Counted from the first letter of the stretch, positions 24,178-33,335 are shown. The stretch is DNA of 64,000 nucleotides from Actinoplanes oblitus (GCF_030252345.1 NZ_CP126980.1:705501-769500), one strand, 5' to 3'. Numbers and translations: made by a program. Notes: generated by a model not told the origin, from the letters alone.

Positions 24178-24225
24178 CCGGTCGTTTGGTCTGCTAGGTC
24201 GCCCCGGTCGTCTGGTCTGCTAGGT
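24178..24225. repeat. Tandem duplication at the aminotransferase stop
   Basis: Two copies of CCGGTCGTyTGGTCTGCTAGGT, 26 bp apart (24178-24199 and 24204-24225). The second contains the CTA that is the stop of the minus-strand aminotransferase gene. Confidence 0.85.
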
Positions 24226-25386
24226 GAGCGCCTTGAGGTGGTCGACAGCTTCGTCGATCACCTCGGGGCGTTTGCAGAAGGCGAACCGGATCAGGTGCCG
24301 GCCGGCCTCCCGGTGGTCGTAGAAGACCTGGGTGGGCACCGCCACCACGCCGCCGCGGCCAGGCAGCTCCCGGCAGAACTCGACGCCGTCGGTCCCGCCC
24401 AGCGGCCGGATGTCGGCGGTCACGAAGTACGTCCCCTCGGCGTGCAGCACGTCGAATCCGGCCGCGGTCAGCCCGGCCACCAGCCGGTCCCGGTTGGCCC
24501 GCAGCCCGGCCGTGAACCCGGTGAAGTACGCGTCGGGCAGGCCCAGGGCGACCGCGACGGCCGGTTGCAGCGGCGCCGCGTTCACGAAGGTCAGGAACTG
24601 TTTGACCCGCAGCAGCGCGGACACCAGCCGGGCCGGGCCGGTGGCCCAGCCGACCTTCCACCCGGTGCAGGAGAACGTCTTGCCGGCCGAGGAGATGCGC
24701 AGCGTGCGCTCGCTCATGCCGGGCAGACCCGCCAGCGGTACGTGGGTGCCCTCGAAGACCAGATGCTCGTAGACCTCGTCGGTGACCGCGTAGCTGTCGT
24801 GCTCCTGGCACAGCTCGGCGATCAGGGCCAGCTCGGCCGGCGTGAACACCTTGCCGGTCGGGTTGTGCGGGGTGTTCAGCAGCACCAGCCGGGTGTGCGG
24901 CCCGAACGCGGCGCGCAGCTCGGCCTCGTCGAACGCGTACCGCCCGTCCGGGCCGGGGCGCAGCGTGACCGGCCGCCGGACCGCGCCGGCCAGGGTGATC
25001 GAGGCCGCGTACGAGTCGTAGTACGGCTCGAAGCAGACCACCTCGTCGCCCCGCTCGCAGAGCGCCAGGATGGCCGCCGCGACCGCCTCGGTGGCGCCCG
25101 CGGTGACCGCGACCTCGGCGTCCGGATCCCGGGTCAGACCCCAGAACCGCTGCTCGTGGGCCGCGATCGCGTGCCGCAGCGCCGGGATGCCGGCCAGCGG
25201 TGGATATTGGTTGGCGCCGCCGCGCAGTGCCTCGGCGGCGGCGGCCAGCATCTCGGGCGGCCCGTCGGTGTCCGGGAAGCCCTGCCCGAGGTTCACCGCG
25301 CCGGTGCGCAGGGCGAGCGCGGACATCTCGGCGAAGATCGTGGTCCCGAACGGGCGCATCCGTTCGACCAGCGGGTCCGTGCTCAC
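24220..25386 (-). CDS. PLP-dependent class I/II aminotransferase
   Basis: A 388-residue fold-type I aminotransferase. The PLP lysine is in SSAGKTFSCTGWKVGW near residue 235, the cofactor-stacking region is EPYYDSY, and NTPHNPTGKV and the C-terminal Arg in HLIRFAF bind substrate carboxylates. It is closest to the DapC / YbdL / kynurenine-aminotransferase-like group, often called N-succinyldiaminopimelate aminotransferase in actinobacteria; the substrate is not certain. GTG start with GAGGAG upstream. Confidence 0.88.
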   Translation of the reverse strand: MSTDPLVERMRPFGTTIFAEMSALALRTGAVNLGQGFPDTDGPPEMLAAAAEALRGGANQYPPLAGIPALRHAIAAHEQRFWGLTRDPDAEVAVTAGATEAVAAAILALCERGDEVVCFEPYYDSYAASITLAGAVRRPVTLRPGPDGRYAFDEAELRAAFGPHTRLVLLNTPHNPTGKVFTPAELALIAELCQEHDSYAVTDEVYEHLVFEGTHVPLAGLPGMSERTLRISSAGKTFSCTGWKVGWATGPARLVSALLRVKQFLTFVNAAPLQPAVAVALGLPDAYFTGFTAGLRANRDRLVAGLTAAGFDVLHAEGTYFVTADIRPLGGTDGVEFCRELPGRGGVVAVPTQVFYDHREAGRHLIRFAFCKRPEVIDEAVDHLKALT

Positions 25387-25426
25387 CGGGCTCCTCGGGG
25401 GTCGGTCTCGGGTCGGTCTCGTCAGG

Positions 25427-26146
25427 TCAGTTGAAGACCAGTTTGTTGCAGGTGGCGGTGGCCGCCGGGCCGGACGCGGTGTGCTCGGCGGCGGTCGTGC
25501 CGTCCACGGTGACCCGGCAGCTGATGCTGCCGTCCTCCAGCGACTCGCGGATCGCCGTCACCGAGGCGAACGACGCGCCCGCCATGGTCAGCGACAGTTT
25601 CCACGGGAGTTTCGTCTGTTTGATCGTTTTGGGCAGGTCGCCGAGCTTCTCGGTGTAGAGAATCGTGGCCGAACCGCTGCCGGTCACCTCGTACTTGACG
25701 GTGACCTCCTTGCCGTCGGTGAGCCCCGACACGTCACTCGGCAGGGCGGTCGGCAACGTCGTCGGCAGGGCGTCGGGGAGTTTCTCGGCGGCCTCTTTCG
25801 CCTTGTCGGTGGCACGCTGGACGAGCAGCACGCCGGTGGTCACCACGCCGCCGCAGAGCAGCAGGGTGACGGCCAGCACCAGGGCGATCAGCGGGACGTT
25901 GCTGCGCCGCGGCGGTGGCGGCGCGGCGTAACCGGGCGGGGCGTAACCCGGCGGCGGCGGGTAGCCCGGCGGTGGGTAGTCGCCCGCGGGCAGCGGGGCG
26001 TAGCCCGGCGGGGAGTAGTCGCCCGGGTGGCCGACGGGCGGGAACGCCGAGGTGGGCGGGTAGTCCGGGGACGACTCGTGGGGTGGCAACGAGGCGTGTC
26101 CCGCAGTGAACTCCGGCGACCGCGGCTGCTCGCGGTAATCGCTCAT
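25427..26146 (-). CDS. Single-pass membrane protein with MmpS-like ectodomain
   Basis: A 239-residue protein. The first 85 residues are a Pro/Tyr/Gly-rich cytoplasmic segment (repeats of PPGY), followed by a helix (LIALVLAVTLLLCGGVVTTGVLL) and an extracytoplasmic domain with YEVTGSGSATILYTE and paired Cys near ISCRV and ATCNK. The ectodomain resembles MmpS/transport-accessory beta folds. It is not next to an mmpL, so a transport role is unproven. ATG with GGGAGGGG upstream; divergent from glmS. Confidence 0.75.
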   Translation of the reverse strand: MSDYREQPRSPEFTAGHASLPPHESSPDYPPTSAFPPVGHPGDYSPPGYAPLPAGDYPPPGYPPPPGYAPPGYAAPPPPRRSNVPLIALVLAVTLLLCGGVVTTGVLLVQRATDKAKEAAEKLPDALPTTLPTALPSDVSGLTDGKEVTVKYEVTGSGSATILYTEKLGDLPKTIKQTKLPWKLSLTMAGASFASVTAIRESLEDGSISCRVTVDGTTAAEHTASGPAATATCNKLVFN

Positions 26147-26299
26147 CTTCCCCTCCCGGTGGCCGATTGCCGACGGTACGCCAAAGGCGCACGCCGGTGG
26201 CAGCGGCCGGCGGGCGGCCCGCCAGCAGGTTTATGTTTCCGATCACGTACCATGCTCGTAACGGTGCTTCTCGCGCATGACGTTTGAGCGAAAGTCCGC

Positions 26300-26305
26300 T
26301 ACGCT
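26300..26305 (+). promoter_or_regulatory. Candidate leaderless -10 box of glmS
   Basis: TACGCT lies exactly 7 nt before the ATG encoding the catalytic Met-Cys start of GlmS. The start is fixed by the N-terminal Cys, so this is strong support for the TANNNT-N7-start arrangement. Confidence 0.6.
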
Positions 26306-26312
26306 GCCCGGC

Positions 26313-28196
26313 ATGTGTGGGATCGTGGGTTACGTAGGCAATCGTCCGGCCCTGAGCATCGTTCTCGATGGTCTTCGGCGGCTGGAGTATCGCGGGTACG
26401 ACTCCGCGGGCGTCGCCGTCATCGACAATGACGTGGTTCGCACCGAGAAGCGGGCCGGCAAGCTGGCCAACCTGGAGAAGGCACTGGCCGAGCGTCCCGC
26501 CGACGGGATCGCCACGGGCAGCACCGCGATCGGGCACACCCGGTGGGCGACCCACGGCGGGCCGACCGACCGCAACGCCCACCCGCACCTCTCCGCCGAC
26601 GGCCGGGTCGCCGTCATCCACAACGGCATCATCGAGAACTTCGCCCGGCTGCGTGCCGAGCTGGAGGCCGACGGCGTCGAGTTCCACAGCGACACCGACA
26701 CCGAGTGCGCGGCGCACCTGCTCGCCGCCGAGATCCGTGGGCTGCGCGAGTCCGGCGAGCTGGCCGGTCCGGCGCTGCTGGCCGAGGGCATGCGGCGCGT
26801 CGTGCGCCGCCTGGAGGGTGCGTTCACCCTGCTCGCCGTCGACGTCGACGTGCCGGACGCGGTGGTCGCCGCGCGGCGCAACTCGCCGCTCGTGGTGGGC
26901 CGCGGCAACGGGGAGAACTTCCTGGCCAGCGACGTCTCGGCGTTCATCGAGCACACCCGGGAAGCGATCGAGCTGGGACAGGACCAGGTCGTCCTGATCA
27001 CGCCGGCGGGCATCGAGATCACCGACTTCGACGGCGCCCCGGCGACCGGGCAGGAGTTCCACGTCGACTGGGACCTGTCCGCCGCGGAGAAGGGCGGCTA
27101 CGAGTACTTCATGCTCAAGGAGATCGCCGAGCAGCCGCAGGCCATCGCGGACACGCTGCTCGGCCGGCTCAGTGACCGCGGCGAGATCATCCTCGACGAG
27201 GTGCGGCTCACCGACCAGGACCTGCGGGACGTGGACAAGGTGTTCATCGTGGCCTGCGGCACGTCGTACCACGCCGGGATGGTCGCCAAGTACGCCATCG
27301 AGCACTGGGTGCGGATCCCCTGCGAAGTGGAGCTGGCCAGCGAGTTCCGGTACCGCGACCCGATCCTGGACCGCTCCACCCTGGTGATCGTGATCAGCCA
27401 GTCCGGCGAGACCATGGACACCCTGATGGCGCTCCGGCACGCCAAGGAGCAGAAGGCCCGGGTGCTGGCCATCTGCAACACCAACGGCTCCACCATCCCG
27501 CGTGAGTCGGATGCGGTCCTTTACACCCACGGTGGCCCGGAGATCGCTGTCGCCTCCACCAAGGCGTTCCTCACCCAGCTGGTCGCCTGTTACCTGATCG
27601 GCCTGCACCTGGCCCAGATCCGCGGCGTGATGTACGCCGACGAGGTCGCCGCCGTGGTCGAGAAGCTCCAGGCCACCCCGGACAGCCTGCGCACCCTGCT
27701 GGACGGCATGGAGGACGTCCGGGCGCTGGCCCGCGACCTGCGGACCGCGTCGACGCTGCTGTTCATCGGCCGGCACGTCGGGTTCCCGGTGGCCCTGGAG
27801 GGCGCGCTCAAGCTCAAGGAGCTCGCCTACATGCACGCCGAGGGCTTCGCGGCCGGCGAGCTCAAGCACGGCCCGATCTCGCTGATCGACCAGGGCACCC
27901 CGGTGGTCTGCATCGTGCCGTCGCCGGCCGGCCGCGGCGTGATGCGCGACAAGGTGGTCTCCAACATCCAGGAGGTCCGCGCCCGTGGCGCCCGGACCAT
28001 CGTGATCGCCGAGGAGGGTGACGACAGCGTCGCCGCCTTCGCCGACCACCTGATCACCGTGCCGCCGACGCCGACCCTGCTGGCCCCGCTGATGACCACC
28101 GTGCCGCTGCAGATCCTGGCCTGCGAGATCGCCGCGGCCCGGGGCAACGACGTGGACCAGCCGCGGAACCTGGCCAAGTCGGTCACCGTCGAGTAA
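26313..28196 (+). CDS. glmS: Glutamine-fructose-6-phosphate aminotransferase (isomerizing)
   Basis: A 627-residue two-domain enzyme. The N-terminal glutaminase begins MCGIVGY with Cys2 as nucleophile after Met removal, and has GHTRWATHG and HNGIIEN. The isomerase half has two SIS domains (ACGTSYHAG, SQSGETMDT) and the conserved C terminus DQPRNLAKSVTVE. It makes glucosamine-6-phosphate, the first committed step to UDP-GlcNAc. The start is set by the catalytic Cys. No ribozyme-like leader is present. It converges on the DUF1023 gene 23 bp away. Confidence 0.97.
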   Translation: MCGIVGYVGNRPALSIVLDGLRRLEYRGYDSAGVAVIDNDVVRTEKRAGKLANLEKALAERPADGIATGSTAIGHTRWATHGGPTDRNAHPHLSADGRVAVIHNGIIENFARLRAELEADGVEFHSDTDTECAAHLLAAEIRGLRESGELAGPALLAEGMRRVVRRLEGAFTLLAVDVDVPDAVVAARRNSPLVVGRGNGENFLASDVSAFIEHTREAIELGQDQVVLITPAGIEITDFDGAPATGQEFHVDWDLSAAEKGGYEYFMLKEIAEQPQAIADTLLGRLSDRGEIILDEVRLTDQDLRDVDKVFIVACGTSYHAGMVAKYAIEHWVRIPCEVELASEFRYRDPILDRSTLVIVISQSGETMDTLMALRHAKEQKARVLAICNTNGSTIPRESDAVLYTHGGPEIAVASTKAFLTQLVACYLIGLHLAQIRGVMYADEVAAVVEKLQATPDSLRTLLDGMEDVRALARDLRTASTLLFIGRHVGFPVALEGALKLKELAYMHAEGFAAGELKHGPISLIDQGTPVVCIVPSPAGRGVMRDKVVSNIQEVRARGARTIVIAEEGDDSVAAFADHLITVPPTPTLLAPLMTTVPLQILACEIAAARGNDVDQPRNLAKSVTVE

Positions 28197-28219
28197 GAGC
28201 GACGACAGGCAGCCGGCCC

Positions 28220-29701
28220 TCATGGCGTCCCGCCCAGCGTGATCCGGGCGAGGGCGTCCAGGGCCGGCTTGCCCGGCTCCCAATAACCCAGGTGGCCGCC
28301 GTTCCACTGGCTGCCGAAGACCCGCGCGCCGAACTCCGGGTCGGCGGGGTTGTGCCCGAACCACAGCCGGTCGGCCGGACCGGTGACCGGCAGCCCGGGC
28401 ACCAGGTGGCGAGCGGCCGTGTCGAGCGAGACCGCGCCGTACTGGATCGGATCGCTGATCGAGGTGGAGGCGAAGACCCGGTCGGCCGGCAGCCGCAGCT
28501 GTGCCGCCGAGTCGACGCCGACGCCCGGCGAGCCCACGAAGATCACCCGGTCGGCGTCCAGCGCCCCGGTCGCCGCCTTGCCCACCACCAGCGACCCGTA
28601 GCTGTGCCCGAGAACCGTCTGCCGCGCCGCCGGCCCGTCGTGGGTGGCCCGCAGACCCTCCTGGAAACGCCGCAGCCCGGTGGCCCCGCTCTCGGCCTGC
28701 CCGGCCGACCAGGCCTCGTGCAGGAAGTCCGGCGCGTCGTAGCCCAGCCACAGCACCGAGCTGGTCGCCGCCTCCGGCCCCAGCTCGCCGGCCCGGGCCG
28801 CGACCCGCTCGGCCCGGGTCAGCTCGCCGCCGAGGCCGGCCAGGTCGGCGGTCATGCCCGGCACGTGAGTCAACACGTTCGCCGCGTGGTCCGGGTCGCC
28901 GAGAGCGACGATCGCCCGGCCGTCGCCGGCGACATCCAACCCGATGAGGTACGCCCGGGGCCCGCGCTCGTCCTCCAACCGGCCGGCCAGCCGGTCCAGG
29001 CCACGCAACTTCGCCGCGTCCGGGGTGCCAGCGGTGTGCCGCAGCCGGTCGCGCCGGTCGGCGAGCAGCAGCCGGTTGGCCAGGTCCCGGTCGGCGACCG
29101 GCACCCCGTCCAGCCCGGCGACCGCACCCGGCTCGGCGGCCAGCAGCCACATCCGCTCGGCCGGGGAGAGCCCGGCCCACCAGCGCGCCACCTGAGCGGG
29201 CGTCGCGGTGCAGTCCGGGCGGGCCGAGCCGGTGGGCGCGGCCGGGGCGACGGCAAGCTCGGCCAGCCGGGCCGCGGCGCTCTCGTCGGCGTCGCCGGCC
29301 ACCCGCAGCGCCGTGGCCAGCTCGGCCGCCGCCGGTCCGGGTGCGACCCGGCCGGCGTCGTCGATGGTGAGGCCGGTGGCGTGTGCGGTGGCCCGCGCCC
29401 GGTCGAGCAGCGCCCTGGCCCGGGTCAGCGCCGCGGCGAACTCGCTGAGCGCCTGGTCGGCCCGCCAGCAGAGCAGCCGGAGCAGGACCAGTCGCCGGCG
29501 GAGTGCCCCGAGCCGGGCGGCCGCGGCGTCGGCGGCCGCACCCGACCAGGCCGCCCGCACCCTGGCGAGCAGCGGGCCGAACTCGCCGCAGAGCACGCCG
29601 ATCAGCGCGGCCCAGTGCCGCCAGGCGAGCGCGGTGGCGGACCAGCGGGCCGGGTCGGTGGCGCGCAGGCGGGTGTAGGTGACCCGGACGGCGACGGTCA
29701 T
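28220..29701 (-). CDS. DUF1023 alpha/beta hydrolase
   Basis: A 493-residue protein. An N-terminal helical half (to about 200), rich in Ala/Arg and resembling WXG100/ESX-type helices, is joined to a DUF1023 alpha/beta-hydrolase domain with the nucleophile elbow LGHSYGSLV near residue 365 and a candidate catalytic His in WNGGHLGYW near the end. Such proteins are often encoded with small WXG100-like partners, as here, and may be secreted effectors or cell-envelope hydrolases. The substrate is unknown. Its start overlaps the upstream small gene. Confidence 0.8.
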   Translation of the reverse strand: MTVAVRVTYTRLRATDPARWSATALAWRHWAALIGVLCGEFGPLLARVRAAWSGAAADAAAARLGALRRRLVLLRLLCWRADQALSEFAAALTRARALLDRARATAHATGLTIDDAGRVAPGPAAAELATALRVAGDADESAAARLAELAVAPAAPTGSARPDCTATPAQVARWWAGLSPAERMWLLAAEPGAVAGLDGVPVADRDLANRLLLADRRDRLRHTAGTPDAAKLRGLDRLAGRLEDERGPRAYLIGLDVAGDGRAIVALGDPDHAANVLTHVPGMTADLAGLGGELTRAERVAARAGELGPEAATSSVLWLGYDAPDFLHEAWSAGQAESGATGLRRFQEGLRATHDGPAARQTVLGHSYGSLVVGKAATGALDADRVIFVGSPGVGVDSAAQLRLPADRVFASTSISDPIQYGAVSLDTAARHLVPGLPVTGPADRLWFGHNPADPEFGARVFGSQWNGGHLGYWEPGKPALDALARITLGGTP

Positions 29702-29985
29702 CGCACGGTCCGCAGGCGGGTGGCGGCACGGTGGTCGGCTTCCTCGTACGCCGCGATCGTCGTCTCGATCCGCCGGCCCGCGGCGGTGAGATCCGAGCCG
29801 GCCGTGAGCAATCGCCGCCCGGCCGCGTCAGCTGCCGAGTCGGCGGCGTCGGACGCCGCCCAGCGTGGGCCGGGCACGGGTGGCGGGGCCGAAGCCGCCG
29901 CCGCCCGCACCCGGGACGCCGTCCCGAAGACGGCGGAGACGGCGCGCCGCAACTCCTCGGTGGTCACGTCGAGATCGGGATTCAT
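29698..29985 (-). CDS. Small helical WXG100-like partner protein
   Basis: A 95-residue Ala-rich protein predicted to be two helices with a central turn around PGPRWAASD, the layout of WXG100-type proteins although a strict WxG is missing. The ATG at 29985 has a strong AGGAGG site; the longer frame upstream has none. It overlaps the DUF1023 start by 4 bp (ATGA), so the two are probably made together and may pair through their helical parts. Confidence 0.7.
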   Translation of the reverse strand: MNPDLDVTTEELRRAVSAVFGTASRVRAAAASAPPPVPGPRWAASDAADSAADAAGRRLLTAGSDLTAAGRRIETTIAAYEEADHRAATRLRTVR

Positions 29986-30055
29986 GGCGGCAACCTCCTG
30001 GGCTCCGGGGGACGGATGCGCCACGGTAGGCCGATTCCGGGAGGCACGTGACCGG

Positions 30056-30088
30056 CCTGTGGACAACGCCGCGCAGCCTGTCCACAGG
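30056..30088. promoter_or_regulatory. Inverted repeat with DnaA-box-like halves upstream of acpS
   Basis: CCTGTGGACA at 30056-30065 and its complement TGTCCACAGG at 30079-30088 form a 10-bp dyad with a 13-nt spacer. The left half contains TGTGGACAA, the complement of the actinobacterial DnaA box. The dyad ends 15 bp before the acpS -10 box, so it could be a binding site for a repressor or DnaA. Confidence 0.45.
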
Positions 30089-30103
30089 CGCCGGAGCGGC
30101 GGC

Positions 30104-30109
30104 TAGGGT
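30104..30109 (+). promoter_or_regulatory. Candidate leaderless -10 box of acpS
   Basis: TAGGGT followed by exactly 7 nt and the GTG start; no Shine-Dalgarno is present. Confidence 0.55.
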
Positions 30110-30116
30110 GTCCGTT

Positions 30117-30485
30117 GTGATCGTTTCTGTCGGCATCGACGTCGTCCTGGTGGACCGCTTCGCCCGTGCGCTGGACCGGACCCCGCTGCTCGGGGACCGG
30201 CTGTTCACCGAGGCCGAGCGCCTGACCGGGTCGGGCAACCCGCGGTCGCCCGAGTCGCTGGCCGCCCGGTTCGCCGCGAAGGAGGCGGTGGCCAAGGCGC
30301 TCGGCGCACCGGCCGGGCTGCGCTGGCACGACTGCGAGATCGTCACCGATCCGGACGGACGGCCGTGGTTGACCGTTTCCGGTACGGTCGCCGCCGCCGC
30401 GTCCGAGCGCGGGATCAATCGATGGCACCTGTCGCTGTCGCACGACGGCGGGATCGCGTCCGCGATGGTGGTCGCCGAGCAGTGA
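30117..30485 (+). CDS. acpS: Holo-[acyl-carrier-protein] synthase
   Basis: A 122-residue phosphopantetheinyl transferase of the AcpS type. The metal-binding Asp is in [11 protein letters not shown] near residue 7, and the second motif [13 protein letters not shown] contains the Glu-Lys of the active site. It transfers phosphopantetheine from CoA to acyl carrier proteins. GTG 30117 is preferred: it sits 7 nt after TAGGGT and starts where homologues do. nnr follows 45 bp later. Confidence 0.93.
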   Translation: MIVSVGIDVVLVDRFARALDRTPLLGDRLFTEAERLTGSGNPRSPESLAARFAAKEAVAKALGAPAGLRWHDCEIVTDPDGRPWLTVSGTVAAAASERGINRWHLSLSHDGGIASAMVVAEQ

Positions 30486-30530
30486 GGTGCTGGCCCGGGT
30501 TCGCGCGGGCCGGGCGCCGGAGGGGGAGAG

Positions 30531-31982
30531 ATGCGGCAGGCATGGCGGGTCGCCGACGTACGGGCGGCGGAGAAGACGCTGATGGCGACGCTGCCGGAGG
30601 GCGCCCTGATGCAGCGGGCGGCGGCCGGCCTGGCCCGGCGCTGCGCGTTGCTGCTCGGCGACACTGGCGGGGTCTACGGGGCGCGGGTGCTGCTGCTGGT
30701 CGGCAGCGGGGACAACGGCGGGGACGCGCTCTACGCCGGTGCCGCGCTGGCCGCCCGCGGCGCCCAGGTGCGGGCCCTGCTGCTCACCCCGGAACGGGTG
30801 CACCTGGCCGGGCTCACGGCGCTGCGCCGGGCCGGCGGGTTCACCACCACCGACCTGCCCACCCGGGCCGACCTGGTGCTGGACGGGATCGTCGGGATCG
30901 GCGCGTCCGGTGGCCTGCGCCCGCCGGCCGCGGCGCTCGTGCACTGCCTGGGCGACTTGCGCGGGCGGACCGGTGAACGGGCCGTCGTGGTGGCCGTCGA
31001 CGTGCCCAGCGGCGTGCGGGTGGACACCGGCGACGTGCCGGGCGAGGCGGTGACCGCCGACGTCACGGTGACCTTCGGCTGCCTCAAGCCGGCGCACGTG
31101 ATCGGCCCGGCCGCGCCCCGCTGCGGGCAGATCGAGCTGGTCGACATCGGGCTCGGCCCGGTGCTGGTCACCGACCCGGCGGTGCGGGTGGCCGAGGCCG
31201 CCGACATCGCGGCCTGGTGGCCGACACCCGGGGTGGCTTCGGACAAGTACACCCGCGGCGTGGTCGGCCTGGCCACCGGCTCGGCGAAGTACCCGGGCGC
31301 GGCCCTGCTCTCCACCGCCGGCGCGCTGGCCGGCCCGACCGGCATGGTGCGCTACGCCGGCAGCGCCCACCGCGAGGTGGTCCGCGCCCACCCGTCGGTG
31401 GTGGCCGCGCCCCGGGTGGCCGACGCCGGCCGGGTGCAGGCCTGGGTCTGCGGCTCCGGGCTGGGCACCGAGGACCAGGCGCGTACCGAGCTGCGCAGCG
31501 TGCTGGCCACCTCGCTGCCGGTGCTGCTGGACGCCGACGCGATCACCATGCTGGTCGGCGGCCAGCACGCCGAGGACCTGCGCCGGGACGCGCCGCTGGT
31601 GCTGACCCCACACGACGGTGAGTTCAAGCGGCTGGCCGGCGAGGCGCCGGGCGCCGACCGGATGGCCGCGGCCGCCAAGCTGGCCGCCTGGACCAACGCG
31701 GTGGTGCTGCTCAAGGGCGACCGGACGATCGTGGCGACGCCGGGCGGCGAGATCTGGGCGAACCCCACCGGAACCGCGGCGCTGGCCACCGCGGGCAGCG
31801 GCGACGTGCTCGCCGGGCTGCTCGGCTCGCTGCTGGCGGCCGGGTTGCCGCCGGTCCGGGCGGCGGTGGCGGCGGCGTACGTGCACGGTCTGGCCGGCCG
31901 CCGGGCCGCGCTGGACGGGCCGGTGACGGCGCCGGACGTGGCCGCCGCGGTGCGCCCGGTGCTGGCCGATCTGCTGGGCTGA
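30531..31982 (+). CDS. nnr: Bifunctional NAD(P)H-hydrate epimerase/dehydratase
   Basis: A 483-residue fusion that repairs hydrated NAD(P)H. The N-terminal YjeF epimerase domain has VGSGDNGGDALYAGA near residue 62 and VVAVDVPSGV near 157. The C-terminal dehydratase, with a ribokinase-like fold, has VLTPHDGEFKRL near 350 and TAGSGDVLAGLLGSLLA near 420. Same gene and neighbourhood as Rv3433c. ATG with GGAGGGGGAG upstream. Confidence 0.95.
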   Translation: MRQAWRVADVRAAEKTLMATLPEGALMQRAAAGLARRCALLLGDTGGVYGARVLLLVGSGDNGGDALYAGAALAARGAQVRALLLTPERVHLAGLTALRRAGGFTTTDLPTRADLVLDGIVGIGASGGLRPPAAALVHCLGDLRGRTGERAVVVAVDVPSGVRVDTGDVPGEAVTADVTVTFGCLKPAHVIGPAAPRCGQIELVDIGLGPVLVTDPAVRVAEAADIAAWWPTPGVASDKYTRGVVGLATGSAKYPGAALLSTAGALAGPTGMVRYAGSAHREVVRAHPSVVAAPRVADAGRVQAWVCGSGLGTEDQARTELRSVLATSLPVLLDADAITMLVGGQHAEDLRRDAPLVLTPHDGEFKRLAGEAPGADRMAAAAKLAAWTNAVVLLKGDRTIVATPGGEIWANPTGTAALATAGSGDVLAGLLGSLLAAGLPPVRAAVAAAYVHGLAGRRAALDGPVTAPDVAAAVRPVLADLLG

Positions 31983-32028
31983 TCACCTGCTGGACACCCG
32001 GTCCGGCGGAAACTGTCATACCCCTCAG

Positions 32029-32034
32029 TAGGGT
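32029..32034 (+). promoter_or_regulatory. Candidate leaderless -10 box of alr
   Basis: TAGGGT with exactly 7 nt to the ATG at 32042. This supports ATG 32042 over the GTG at 32033. Confidence 0.5.
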
Positions 32035-32041
32035 GGATGGC

Positions 32042-33160
32042 ATGTGGCAGGCCGAAGTCCGCGTCGATCTCGACGCCATCCGGGACAATGTCGCGACCCT
32101 GCGTGCCGGCACCTCGGCCGAGGTGCTGGTCGCGGTCAAGGCGGACGGGTATGGGCACGGCATGGTCCCGTCCGCCCGGGCCGCGGTGGCCGGCGGCGCG
32201 ACCTGGCTCGGCGTCGCCACCCTCGACGAGGCACTGGAGCTGCGCCGGGCCGGGATCGGCGCGCGGGTGCTGGCCTGGCTGATCGCTCCCAGTCTCCCGC
32301 TGCACGAGGCCATCGCGGCAGGTGTCGACCTCAGCGCGGCCACCCCGGCCCTGCTCGACGAGCTGGTCACCGCCGCGCGGCGGGCCGGGCAGCCGGCCCG
32401 GGTGCACCTCAAGCTGGACACCGGGCTGTCCCGGGGCGGCGCGGTGCCGGCCGAGTGGCCGGCGTTGTTCGAGGCGGCGGCCAAGGCCCAGGCCGGCGGG
32501 GACGCCGAGATCGTCGGCGTGTGGAGCCACTTCGCCTGCGCCGACGAGCCGGGCCACGAGTCGGTCGACCGGCAGCTCGCCGCGTTCACCGACGGTCTCG
32601 CCCTGGCCGGGCAGTTCGGGCTGGCCCCGAGATATCGGCACATCGCCAATTCGGCGGCTACCCTGACCCGGCCGGACGCGCACTTCGACCTGGTCCGGGT
32701 GGGGATCGCGGCCTATGGCCTCTCCCCGATCGCCGGGGAGGGCTTCGGCCTGCGGCCGGCGATGACCGCCCGGGCCCGGGTCACCATGACCAAACGGGTG
32801 CCGGCGGGGCAGGGCGTTTCGTACGGGTTGACGTACCACACCGCGGCCGAGACCACGCTCGCCGTGGTTCCGCTGGGCTACGGGGACGGCGTGCCCCGGC
32901 ACGCGTCCAGCGCCGGCCCGGTGCGGATCGGCGGCACCACCGCCCGGATCGCCGGCCGGGTCTGCATGGACCAGGTGGTGGTCGACGTCGGCGACGCCCC
33001 GGTGGCCCCCGGCGACGTGGCCACCCTGTTCGGCCCGGGCGACGACGGCGCGCCGACCGCCGACGACTGGGCGGCCGCCACCGGCACCATCAACTACGAG
33101 ATCGTCACGCGGTTCGGCAGCAGCCGGGTGCCGCGGGTCTACACCGGGGAGGTCGCGTGA
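32042..33160 (+). CDS. alr: Alanine racemase
   Basis: A 372-residue fold-type III PLP enzyme that makes D-alanine for peptidoglycan. The PLP lysine is in VAVKADGYGHG near residue 35, substrate and phosphate motifs are HLKLDTGLSR and HIANSAA, and the second catalytic Tyr is in the C-terminal half (VSYGLTYHT / RVCMDQVVVDV region). Synteny matches Rv3423c, upstream of the tsaE-tsaB-rimI-tsaD group. Its stop is the first element of a 69-bp duplication. Confidence 0.96.
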   Translation: MWQAEVRVDLDAIRDNVATLRAGTSAEVLVAVKADGYGHGMVPSARAAVAGGATWLGVATLDEALELRRAGIGARVLAWLIAPSLPLHEAIAAGVDLSAATPALLDELVTAARRAGQPARVHLKLDTGLSRGGAVPAEWPALFEAAAKAQAGGDAEIVGVWSHFACADEPGHESVDRQLAAFTDGLALAGQFGLAPRYRHIANSAATLTRPDAHFDLVRVGIAAYGLSPIAGEGFGLRPAMTARARVTMTKRVPAGQGVSYGLTYHTAAETTLAVVPLGYGDGVPRHASSAGPVRIGGTTARIAGRVCMDQVVVDVGDAPVAPGDVATLFGPGDDGAPTADDWAAATGTINYEIVTRFGSSRVPRVYTGEVA

Positions 33161-33163
33161 GCG

Positions 33164-33301
33164 GGCTCGTGGGCCGGTCCGCGCCGGGGCGGCGGGGTGA
33201 GCGGGTTCGTCGGCCGGTCCTGGGCCGGAGCCGGCTCGTGGGCCGGTGCGCGCCGGGGCGGCGGGGTGAGCGGGTTCGTCGGCCGGTCCTGGGCCGACCC
33301 G
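33164..33301. repeat. 69-bp tandem duplication after alr
   Basis: Two imperfect copies (33164-33232 and 33233-33301) begin four bases after the alr stop. Each contains GTGAGCGGGTTCGT, resembling the alr stop context GTGAGCGGGCTCGT. Confidence 0.85.
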
Positions 33302-33335
33302 GGCTGATGGGCCGGTTCTCGGTGGGAGGGACGGC

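Noticed and set aside
26147..26312. glmS ribozyme
   Set aside because: No glmS ribozyme core is visible, and the -10 box 7 nt before the ATG leaves no leader for it.
25734..29729. A 1331-codon minus-strand open frame
   Set aside because: Antisense to glmS, which is certain from its catalytic motifs; no recognisable domain of its own.
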